This document shows positions 23,978 to 30,928 of a DNA stretch of 38,743 bases, piece by piece. The translations under genes and the position numbers were made by a program. The stretch comes from an uncultured Mediterraneibacter sp. (GTDB taxonomy: Bacteria > Bacillota > Clostridia > Lachnospirales > Lachnospiraceae). Within the stretch, counting starts at the first letter, position 1; the number at the start of each line of letters is the position of its first letter. The notes beneath the pieces were generated by a model, which saw only the letters and a program-made list of their open reading frames with translations, ran no database searches and was not told the origin of the DNA. The stretch covers positions 1-38,743 of the forward strand of contig CALWAR010000103.1 of NCBI GenBank assembly GCA_944375765.1. The letters run 5' to 3'.

Positions 23978-25284
23978 AACATTTTGTAGTCAGACAGGCT
24001 ATAAAAGCCGCAGATGCGGACACAATACTGGGGTACGAACTTTTATTTGAGCGGGGAGGAGAAAGCCTGTACGGGGAGAAAGAAAACGCGGCGGCGGACA
24101 CGATCGCCAGCTTTCTCATGAACAACAGCGGGAAGATATTCAAGGATAAACAGATCTTCCTGACATTCACGCCGGCGCTTCTTCTGAGGAACACGCCGAA
24201 GATATTCCGGAAAGACAAGATCATCATCCAGATATCAGACAATCTGATCATCCATCCGCTTGCGATGCCGATCATCGAGAAGTTCCATAAAGCGGGATAC
24301 CGGTTTGCGATCAATGATTTCCAGTTCTCGCCGAGATATTTCAGCATGCTCGACTATGCGGACTATGTGCGCCTCAGTATGAAAGAGACGCTCTCGGCAA
24401 AAGACATGACGTCTATCGAGAACATCATCAATATGGCGCACGGTTTCGGGAAAAAGTGCATCATGACCGAGGTAAACACAAAAGAACGATACGAGAAAGC
24501 GCTCTCTGTGAAAGCAGATTATATCGAGGGAAATTATGTCGCGGAGACACTGTACGTCAAGGAGGAGAAGACCTCCTATATGCAGGGCAACCTCTTCCAG
24601 CTTATCGTAGCGCTCTCAAAAGAGGAGCCGGATGTGGCTGAGATCGAGGAGATCATAAGCCGCGACGCGGGTCTTAGTTACTCCATCCTCAAGCTGGTCA
24701 ACTCCGCATATTACGCGCTCCGCCACAGGACGGCATCCATACAGCAGGCTGTCATGACGATGGGGATCAGCCAGCTCCGCCAGTGGGTATACATGCTGAG
24801 CCTGCGCGGGGATGAGAGCGAGGGATCAGGCGAGATGCTGAGGATCTCGTTCCTCAGGGCGAAGTTCGCAGAAGAGCTTATCGCAAACACTGAGATGAAG
24901 TTCCTCACTCCGGCAGAGGCGTACATGATGGGCATGTTCTCTACGCTGGAGTATATGATAGACGCTCCGATCGAAGAGATCCTCGCAGAGATCCCGGTCA
25001 GCGACGACATCAAAGCGGCGATCATCCGCGGAGAGGGCGACGCAGGAAAACTTCTGGAACTGGTGATCTGCTACGAGAAAGCCGACTGGAAACGCTGCCA
25101 GGTTCTCTCAGAAGAGCTCGGCTTACAGGCGTCCCGGTTGTCCCAGATATACATCAACTGTGTGGAGGAAGTCAGCACAGTATGGGACAGCCTGACCGAA
25201 GACTACGCAAGACCGGGAGAGGGCGGCCTCTTTGCCCCGCAAACAGGAACGGACGGCGAAAAGCTCGAGGACGTCCTGCAATAA
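23974..25284 (+). CDS. Degenerate EAL plus HDOD domain protein (YuxH type)
   Basis: This 436-aa protein has an N-terminal EAL-like domain (about 1-195) and a C-terminal HDOD domain (about 205-395). EAL appears as GYELLFER; the DDFG metal motif reads NDFQF, the catalytic Asn and the KxD motif are not seen, and Gln replaces the first metal Glu in IIIQISDN. Phosphodiesterase activity is therefore unlikely and ligand or partner binding more likely. HDOD shows ISRDAGLSYSILKLVNSAYY and MGISQLRQWVYMLSL, without the HD metal site. The ATGA overlap with cheV and short gap to the ParA gene suggest joint action. Confidence 0.88.
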   Translation: MKHFVVRQAIKAADADTILGYELLFERGGESLYGEKENAAADTIASFLMNNSGKIFKDKQIFLTFTPALLLRNTPKIFRKDKIIIQISDNLIIHPLAMPIIEKFHKAGYRFAINDFQFSPRYFSMLDYADYVRLSMKETLSAKDMTSIENIINMAHGFGKKCIMTEVNTKERYEKALSVKADYIEGNYVAETLYVKEEKTSYMQGNLFQLIVALSKEEPDVAEIEEIISRDAGLSYSILKLVNSAYYALRHRTASIQQAVMTMGISQLRQWVYMLSLRGDESEGSGEMLRISFLRAKFAEELIANTEMKFLTPAEAYMMGMFSTLEYMIDAPIEEILAEIPVSDDIKAAIIRGEGDAGKLLELVICYEKADWKRCQVLSEELGLQASRLSQIYINCVEEVSTVWDSLTEDYARPGEGGLFAPQTGTDGEKLEDVLQ

Positions 25285-25296
25285 AGGAGGAAAAAA

Positions 25297-26067
25297 GTGG
25301 CAGTTACATTTGTATTAACCAACCAGAAAGGCGGGGTCGGCAAGACGACCACCACCGCAGCCCTGGCGGCAGGGCTTGCAGCGGCGGGTAAGCGGGTGCT
25401 TGCCATCGACCTGGACCCTCAGGGAAATCTGGGCTTTAGTCTCGGACTGGATATCGACACCGACCAGTCTTCTACGATCTATGAAGTGCTCAGGAACAGA
25501 GTGTCGATACGCGAAGCTCTGCACAGGACGGAGGTGTGCGACGTCATACCGTCCAACATCCTGCTGAGCCAGGCGGAGATAGAGCTTCAGACAGACAACA
25601 GGGTGACTCTTTTAAAAGAAAGCCTGAAAGAAGTCGCGGCGGACTATGATTTTATCGTCATAGACACGCCGCCGTCGCTCAACATACTGACGATGAACGC
25701 CTACGCCGCTTCGGACTACCTGATCATACCGATGGCGGCCGAGATCCTGAGTCTGGTAGGGCTGATACAGCTCCAGGAGACAGTGGAGGGAGTAAAAAGC
25801 TCTGTGAATCCCCGGCTTCGGGTGCTTGGGATCCTGCTGACGAAATACAACAGGAGGACCCGCCTTGCGGCAGACGTCCTTGAGATGGCGTCGACAGTGG
25901 CGGAACAGACGAATACAGCTCTCTTTGACGCGAAGATCCGTGCGGGAGTAGCTGCGGCTGAGGCCCCTGCACACGGAGAAAACATCTTTGCATATGCCCC
26001 GGCGTCCAATCCGGCAAAGGACTACGAGTGCTTTGTCGGGGAAGTTCTGGAGCGGATCAAAGATTAG
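25297..26067 (+). CDS. ParA/Soj-type P-loop ATPase
   Basis: This 256-aa protein has the deviant Walker A of ParA/MinD ATPases, KGGVGKTT at residues 11-18, then IDLDPQGN (Asp40) and Walker B FIVIDTPPS (Asp123). It lacks the C-terminal membrane-targeting helix of MinD and FlhG, so it looks Soj-like rather than FlhG-like. Such ATPases move on nucleoid DNA and position plasmids, chromosomes or chemoreceptor arrays (ParC, PpfA). Start is GTG with AAAGGAGG. No parB or parS is near; the next gene may encode its partner. Confidence 0.88.
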   Translation: MAVTFVLTNQKGGVGKTTTTAALAAGLAAAGKRVLAIDLDPQGNLGFSLGLDIDTDQSSTIYEVLRNRVSIREALHRTEVCDVIPSNILLSQAEIELQTDNRVTLLKESLKEVAADYDFIVIDTPPSLNILTMNAYAASDYLIIPMAAEILSLVGLIQLQETVEGVKSSVNPRLRVLGILLTKYNRRTRLAADVLEMASTVAEQTNTALFDAKIRAGVAAAEAPAHGENIFAYAPASNPAKDYECFVGEVLERIKD

Positions 26068-26080
26068 AAGAGAGGAACTT

Positions 26081-26779
26081 ATGAGCAGGAAGACAAATAA
26101 AACAACGCATGTGCTCAATCTGCTCTCGAACGGAGTGAAGAAGCAGGAAGAGAGCGATGCAAAAGAGAACAAAGAAAAGGTAATACAGGAAACAGAAAGC
26201 GCCGCGGCATCGCAGCAAAAACAGGAGACGGAAGAAAAAGGAGAAACTCCCGGCGTATCCGTGGTGCACAGAGGAAAGGACGCCGTGGCAGACCTCATAA
26301 AGGAAAGCCTCGAGGAAGAACTGCAGACGGCGGACAGACAGGAAGCAAAAGAGGAGCCGGAGGATGAAGCCGGCGCTGCAGAGGACCGAAAGGGCATAGG
26401 AGAGGCCGGCAAAGACCAGACAGCCGGTCAGGAGAGCGGGACTGACAAGCCTGCAGAGGCCCCGGCAGAAGAAGAGCCGGAGGATGAGTTCGTGACCGTC
26501 AACGTGATGGAGAAGCTGGTAAAGGAACGCGCCCCGAGCTATATCAGGCAGTTCCATATATGCGGCTGCAGGAGATGCCTCGCGGACGTGACAGCGCTCG
26601 CCCTGACCGGACTCCCCGCAAAATATGTCGTGATCAATAAAAATGCAGTGTCGCCCCTGATGAACTTCTATACAGTGAAATATGCCGGGCTGATCACCGT
26701 GGAGGTCACAAAAGCCTGCCTGACGGTCCAGGCAAAGCCTCACCACAACACAGAAAAGGCAGATAAAAAAGACGAATGA
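26081..26779 (+). CDS. ComFB-domain protein with basic N-terminus and acidic linker
   Basis: This 232-aa protein has three parts. Residues 1-22 are basic and partly hydrophobic (MSRKTNKTTHVLNLLSNG then VKKQ). Residues 23-135 are acidic, Glu/Lys/Ala-rich and likely disordered, with one helical stretch at about 65-90. Residues 138-221 form a ComFB domain: NVMEKLVKE, the CGCRRC cysteines (Cys161, 163, 166), ALALTGLPAKYVV and the end KPHHN. ComFB domains in cyanobacteria are reported to bind cyclic dinucleotides. An upstream in-frame ATG at 25988 lies inside the ParA gene; AGAGGAACT supports 26081. Confidence 0.85.
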   Translation: MSRKTNKTTHVLNLLSNGVKKQEESDAKENKEKVIQETESAAASQQKQETEEKGETPGVSVVHRGKDAVADLIKESLEEELQTADRQEAKEEPEDEAGAAEDRKGIGEAGKDQTAGQESGTDKPAEAPAEEEPEDEFVTVNVMEKLVKERAPSYIRQFHICGCRRCLADVTALALTGLPAKYVVINKNAVSPLMNFYTVKYAGLITVEVTKACLTVQAKPHHNTEKADKKDE

Positions 26780-26780
26780 A

Positions 26781-26799
26781 AGAGGCTGAATTTGCCTCT
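26781..26799 (+). repeat. Short hairpin after the ComFB gene
   Basis: AGAGGC and GCCTCT pair around a 7-base loop two bases after the stop codon. No T-run follows (GAAAACTT), so it is a weak candidate for the end of the long operon or an RNA-stabilising stem rather than a canonical terminator. Confidence 0.35.
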
Positions 26800-26805
26800 G
26801 AAAAC

Positions 26806-26832
26806 TTAATGTAATAAAATTTTTGTCGATAA
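26806..26832 (+). promoter_or_regulatory. Sigma-28 promoter of fliD
   Basis: TTAA (26806-26809), a spacer of 15 bases and GTCGATAA (26825-26832) fit the sigma-28/sigma-D consensus TAAA-N15-GCCGATAA with two mismatches. The transcript would start near 26838, at AACAGA. It drives fliD and probably fliS onwards. Same -35 and spacing as the promoter before flgM. Confidence 0.72.
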
Positions 26833-26836
26833 TCAT

Positions 26837-26858
26837 AACAGATAACAGAATCAACAGG
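26837..26858 (+). repeat. AACAG repeats at the fliD transcript start
   Basis: AACAGA (26837), AACAGAATC (26844) and AACAGG (26853) lie at the predicted start of the fliD message. The 9-base AACAGAATC also occurs twice at the same place in the flgM leader. The last unit forms ACAGGA, which resembles the core of a CsrA binding site. Confidence 0.5.
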
Positions 26859-26891
26859 ACAGACTATGATTCAGGCAAAGGAGATGTAATT

Positions 26892-29240
26892 ATGGCAACA
26901 ATAGACGCACTTACCTCAACAGGCGGCAATTCGATCAGAGGATACGGCGGACTTGCCAGCGGTCTCGACAGAGACACGCTGATCGAGCAGCTTACCGCAG
27001 GGACGCAGGCGAAGATCGACGCGGCGAACCAGCAGAAGACGAAACTGGAGTGGGAGCAGGAAGCGATCCGTACGATCACGGATATGATGTATGACTTTAC
27101 GAACAAGTATACTTCATACTCCTCCTCGACAAACCTGCTCAGTTCCTCATTTTACGGCCGTACAGACATAACGGTCAACGGGGAGAACGGGAAATACCTC
27201 ACGGTATCCGGCTCTACCCAGACGTCGGAGCTCATGAAAGTACTGGGCGTTAAGCAGCTCGCACAGAAAGCCACGCTCAACATGATAACAAACGCATCCG
27301 ACAGAACGCTTTCACTTGGAGCGATATCCACAAATTTGAAAGACAATACGAATGTGAACGTAGTAGGCGGCGAGAAGCTCTACGTTAAGGTGGGAAACAC
27401 GAGATACACTGTCACACTCGGCAGAGGGGACGGCTACTCCTACAACACGGCGGCCAATACAGCGGATGCGATCAATGAGTCGCTCAAACAGGTGTCTCTC
27501 TCGAACGGCAGGACGCTGGCAGACGTGCTGCACGTCTCAGAAAGCGGAGGAAAACTTGTCTTTCAGAATACTGATAGTGCAGGAAATACAGTTACTATCA
27601 CAGGAGGCACTGGAGAGGCTCTTGACGCTCTCGGACTTACAAATAAACCTGACGACGGATTTGTGATCAACCACAATAATTCGCTGACCGCTACTGGCAA
27701 TGTGAATGCGATCCAGCAGAAAAGCATCGCTTCCCAGCTTGCAGGCAAGTCGCTGAGTTTCCAGTACAACGGCACGACGAAATGGATCAAACTCCCCGCA
27801 GAGAGCGAACTGAATACGCTGGATGATCTGAAAACCCATCTCCAGAAAGAGTTAAACAGCGCTTTTGGAAACGGCAGGATCACGGTAGATATCACATCAT
27901 CGGGCAGCAACACAGGTTCTCTTACATTTAAGACGACACTGCCTGACGGCAGCGATGACGACACTTCCACACTTTCGATCACAGCGTCCACCGGGAACCT
28001 GACAGGAGAGGATTCGCTCTTTGGGATACAGGACGGAGAGTCCAACAGACTGAACCTCAACGCGAAGCTCTCAGAGGCAGGGCTTGCGAATAGCACTGCT
28101 AATCTCACAACCCCGCAGCTTGTGATTAACGGAAAGACAATCCAGGGGATCACGGCGGACAGCACGATCCAGGAGATCATGGACGCCGTCAACAGCGATC
28201 CGGACGCGGGCGTGACCATAACCTATCAGCAGAATACAGACCGCTTTATCATCACCTCCACGCAGGACGGCGCGAGCGGCCAGGTAAGCGTATCGGGCAA
28301 CGTGGCGGACGCGCTGTTTGGATCGAATGGGACAGACTATAGTGTGACGGCCGGACAGGACGCCATCATCGCCGTGCAGTATGCTGGCAGCAACCAGGTG
28401 ACAGAGATTACCAGGGGAAGCAACACGATCAGCATAGACGGCCTGAACATCACGGCAAACGGCACGTTCGGATATAACTCGACCGGACAACTGGATCAAA
28501 CCGCAGAGGCGGTCACGTTCACGGCAAAAGTAAACACTGACACAATAGTCGACGCCGTCAAGACGATGGTCGAAGAGTTTAACGAGATCGTAGAGCATAT
28601 CAACACCCAGGTGTCGACCAAGCCGGACAGAGACTATCAGCCGCTGACGTCCAGCCAGAAAGCCGAGATGAGCGAGGACCAGATCAAACTCTGGGAGGAT
28701 AAGGCAAAAAAAGGCCTCCTCTTCATGGACAGCGATATCAGAGGACTGGCGGACTCCCTGCGGTTCGTTATACCGGAGAACTTCCGGACCGCTCTTGAGG
28801 GGATCGGAATCACCGTATCTTCGGACTATTCGGACAACGGTAAGCTGACGCTCGACGAGAGCAAGCTGAGAGCTGCCCTTGAGTCTGACCCGGAATCTGT
28901 CAGAAATGCTCTGGCCTCCAGCGTTCAGACAAATGCGGACGGAACTACGACGCAGGGCGGCCTGCTGACAAATATCAAGACTATCATGGACAGATATGCC
29001 TCAACGACAGGGGCTACAAAGGGTATCCTCATAGAGAGGGCAGGATCGTCCCACTCTGTTACAAGTATGCTCGACAACGCGCTGCTTGATCAGATCAACG
29101 AGGTCGACGACAGGATCGCAAGCCTGACGGAGCGGCTCTCGACCGAGCAGGACAGGTATATCTCACAGTTCACCCAGCTTGAGCTTCTGGTTTCTCAGAT
29201 GAACAGCCAGAGCAGCTATCTGTCATCGCTTATGGCGTAA
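26892..29240 (+). CDS. fliD: Flagellar filament cap protein FliD
   Basis: FliD (782 aa) caps the filament and folds flagellin at the tip. The N-terminal IRGYGGLASGLDRDTLIEQL fits the FliD_N pattern. The central region is Thr/Asn/Gly-rich and includes a flagellin_IN-like stretch (LVINGKTIQGITADSTIQEI). FliD_C (about 555-770) has DTIVDAVKTMVEEFNEIV and ends QFTQLELLVSQMNSQSSYLS followed by SLMA. It is longer than Bacillus FliD (about 500 aa), with a large variable exposed region. AAAGGAG precedes the ATG at 26892; an in-frame ATG at 26868-range upstream frame is not supported. Confidence 0.95.
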   Translation: MATIDALTSTGGNSIRGYGGLASGLDRDTLIEQLTAGTQAKIDAANQQKTKLEWEQEAIRTITDMMYDFTNKYTSYSSSTNLLSSSFYGRTDITVNGENGKYLTVSGSTQTSELMKVLGVKQLAQKATLNMITNASDRTLSLGAISTNLKDNTNVNVVGGEKLYVKVGNTRYTVTLGRGDGYSYNTAANTADAINESLKQVSLSNGRTLADVLHVSESGGKLVFQNTDSAGNTVTITGGTGEALDALGLTNKPDDGFVINHNNSLTATGNVNAIQQKSIASQLAGKSLSFQYNGTTKWIKLPAESELNTLDDLKTHLQKELNSAFGNGRITVDITSSGSNTGSLTFKTTLPDGSDDDTSTLSITASTGNLTGEDSLFGIQDGESNRLNLNAKLSEAGLANSTANLTTPQLVINGKTIQGITADSTIQEIMDAVNSDPDAGVTITYQQNTDRFIITSTQDGASGQVSVSGNVADALFGSNGTDYSVTAGQDAIIAVQYAGSNQVTEITRGSNTISIDGLNITANGTFGYNSTGQLDQTAEAVTFTAKVNTDTIVDAVKTMVEEFNEIVEHINTQVSTKPDRDYQPLTSSQKAEMSEDQIKLWEDKAKKGLLFMDSDIRGLADSLRFVIPENFRTALEGIGITVSSDYSDNGKLTLDESKLRAALESDPESVRNALASSVQTNADGTTTQGGLLTNIKTIMDRYASTTGATKGILIERAGSSHSVTSMLDNALLDQINEVDDRIASLTERLSTEQDRYISQFTQLELLVSQMNSQSSYLSSLMA

Positions 29241-29264
29241 TACCGGGGAGGATACACAGGGGAA

Positions 29265-29636
29265 ATGGCAGTGAATCCATACCAGAGATATAAAGAAGAA
29301 GCAGTCATGACCATGACGCAGGGAGAGATGCTGCTGCTTCTGTATGATGAAATGCTCAAGCGTCTGCGGGCGTGCGAGCTCCTGCTTGAGCAGAAAGACT
29401 TTAAGAACTTCGAGGCGCAGGCTGACCGCGTGGCGGCGATCATCCGGTATCTCAGAGATGTGCTGAACCACGATTACCCGATCAGCGGCCAGCTCTACTC
29501 GATGTACGACTTCTTTCTCGTGGAGATCGGCCGGATCAAAGCGGCCAGGAAGCCGGAGCGCATAGAGGAACTCAAGCAGTTCGTAGAGGAACTCAGAGAC
29601 GCATTCAGGGAAGCGGAAAAGAAGGTGGACGAATGA
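29265..29636 (+). CDS. fliS: Flagellin export chaperone FliS
   Basis: FliS (123 aa) binds the flagellin C-terminus and prevents early polymerisation. NPYQRYKEEAVMTMTQGEML followed by LLLYDEMLKRL is the diagnostic N-terminal pattern, and ADRVAAIIRYLRDVLNHDYP completes the helical bundle. Length is typical. In several Firmicutes FliS also bears on FliW-CsrA control by competing for flagellin. It follows fliD by 24 bases and its stop overlaps the next gene as ATGA. Confidence 0.95.
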   Translation: MAVNPYQRYKEEAVMTMTQGEMLLLLYDEMLKRLRACELLLEQKDFKNFEAQADRVAAIIRYLRDVLNHDYPISGQLYSMYDFFLVEIGRIKAARKPERIEELKQFVEELRDAFREAEKKVDE

Positions 29637-30052
29637 TAACGCCGGAACAGGAAAATACAGGCCGGGCAGAGTTAGAAGAGATGATGCTCAGACTCGCGCA
29701 GCGTGAATACAGAAAGTGCTGTGAAGTCGGAGAACTGACCGGCCAGATGGCCGAGGCCCTTGACCGCAACGATCAGACGTCGTTTGGCATGCTCCTTAAG
29801 ATGAGGGGAGAAGCCATGACCGAGATCGAGAAAGCAAGGCGGGATCAGGGCACTCTTCTGAAAGCGTACAGCGACTTTAAGAGCCGCTTCGAGGAGCTGG
29901 GCAATGGCCGTGAGGTCCCGGATATGTCCGGGATGGAGAAGCGAATCCTCGCCCTGGCCTTGAGCAGGAAAGAGGCCCTCAGCCGGGCGAAAGAGTTTGA
30001 CAGGCGCGTGAGCAGGCGGCTGGCAGGCGACAGATCTTATTATTCCAGTTAA
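29633..30052 (+). CDS. Small helical FliT-like protein
   Basis: This 139-aa protein is almost entirely charged alpha-helix with heptad-like spacing (LAQREYRKCCEVGELTGQMA, then DRNDQTSFGMLLKMRGEAMT). No domain is recognised from sequence. Its position straight after fliS, the ATGA overlap, the size and the helical character make a FliT-type export chaperone (partner of FliD) the best guess. FliT proteins are too divergent to confirm by eye. Confidence 0.6.
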   Translation: MITPEQENTGRAELEEMMLRLAQREYRKCCEVGELTGQMAEALDRNDQTSFGMLLKMRGEAMTEIEKARRDQGTLLKAYSDFKSRFEELGNGREVPDMSGMEKRILALALSRKEALSRAKEFDRRVSRRLAGDRSYYSS

Positions 30053-30055
30053 GGA

Positions 30056-30112
30056 TGACCGGAAACGTAACGATTACTTTTCACAGAAAAAGAGGCGGTA
30101 CGCTTCCGGTCA
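30056..30112 (+). repeat. Long inverted repeat before the ABC ATPase gene
   Basis: TGACCGGAA (30056-30064) and TTCCGGTCA (30104-30112) pair perfectly, and CGTA / TACG extend the stem inward past one mismatch, giving 13 pairs and a 29-base loop. GTTTTGGTT follows, a poor T-run. It may partly terminate the fliD-fliS transcript, with readthrough into the ABC gene. Confidence 0.5.
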
Positions 30113-30133
30113 GTTTTGGTTGAGAGGAAATAT

Positions 30134-30928
30134 ATGGAAGCAGTCGTTTTTGAAAATGTAAATAAAGTATTCGCGCGGGGCGAGGTGGCGGCGGAAGACG
30201 TGTCTTTCAGCATCAAAAAAGGAGAGTTCGTCTTTGTCATCGGGCGCAGCGGAGCGGGAAAGAGCACGCTGCTCAGGCTGATGAGCGCGCAGGAACGCAC
30301 GACCTCGGGCCGGATATGGGTAAACGGCCAGGAACTGGACAGGATACCGGAGAAGAAGATGCCTTATTTCCGCAGACAGATCGGGGTGATGCAGTCGGAT
30401 CTGGGACTGCTGGACGACAGGACGCTGTTTGACAACGTATATCTCTCTGTCATCGCCACAGAACAGCAGGGGCGGAAAGGAAAACGGCGGGTGGAAAGCC
30501 TCCTCCGGGCCATGGGGATCATCGACCGGGCAAGGTTCTATCCGCGGGAAGTCTCCATGGGGGAGGCGGCGCGGGCGCTCCTGGCGCGGGCCATGGTGAT
30601 CGGCCCGTCGATCCTGATCGCAGACGAACCGACTGCGAACCTTGATCCCGACGCATCGTGGGACTTGATGTGTCTTCTGACGGAACTCAACCGCCAGGGA
30701 ATCACCGTAGTGGTGGCAAGCCACAATCAGGAGCTGGTGTCCATTATGCGCAGGCGTGTGATCACACTCTCTGCGGGACGGCTCGTGGCAGATGAAAAGA
30801 ATGCCGTCTACAATGTGCGTGCGGCAGATGCCATGGAAGAAAGAAGGATATTACATGAGCGTGAATATAGAAAGCAGAATGGAACGCTATCTGATCACTC
30901 TGATCGCGGAGGCGGTCAACCAGAGTGA
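30134..30928 (+). CDS. FtsE-like ABC ATPase with altered signature motif
   Basis: This 264-aa ATPase is closest in layout to FtsE. Walker A is GRSGAGKST (37-45), the Q-loop is Gln87 in MQSDLGLLDD, Walker B is LIADEP (161-166) and the switch His is His197. The signature, LSGGEQQR in FtsE, reads VSMGEAAR at 140-147, with Met for the first Gly. No FtsX-like membrane partner lies in the window. About 35 residues after residue 228 exceed the FtsE length and overlap the next gene by 74 bases. GAGAGGAAA precedes the ATG. Its role in a flagellar locus is unknown. Confidence 0.8.
   Translation: MEAVVFENVNKVFARGEVAAEDVSFSIKKGEFVFVIGRSGAGKSTLLRLMSAQERTTSGRIWVNGQELDRIPEKKMPYFRRQIGVMQSDLGLLDDRTLFDNVYLSVIATEQQGRKGKRRVESLLRAMGIIDRARFYPREVSMGEAARALLARAMVIGPSILIADEPTANLDPDASWDLMCLLTELNRQGITVVVASHNQELVSIMRRRVITLSAGRLVADEKNAVYNVRAADAMEERRILHEREYRKQNGTLSDHSDRGGGQPE

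Noticed and set aside
25297-26067. Annotation of the ParA-like gene as flhG
   Set aside because: It lacks the C-terminal amphipathic membrane helix and FlhG N-terminal activator motif, and keeps Soj-type features; it is also not next to flhF.
26781-26799. Intrinsic terminator after the ComFB gene
   Set aside because: The stem is only 6 bp and lacks a T-run, so it is listed as a hairpin and not as a terminator.
25612-26854. Overlapping minus-strand frames opposite ParA and ComFB genes
   Set aside because: Ser/Phe/Cys/Leu-rich shadows of Glu/Lys-rich coding sequence, with no motifs. The + strand genes have strong domain matches.
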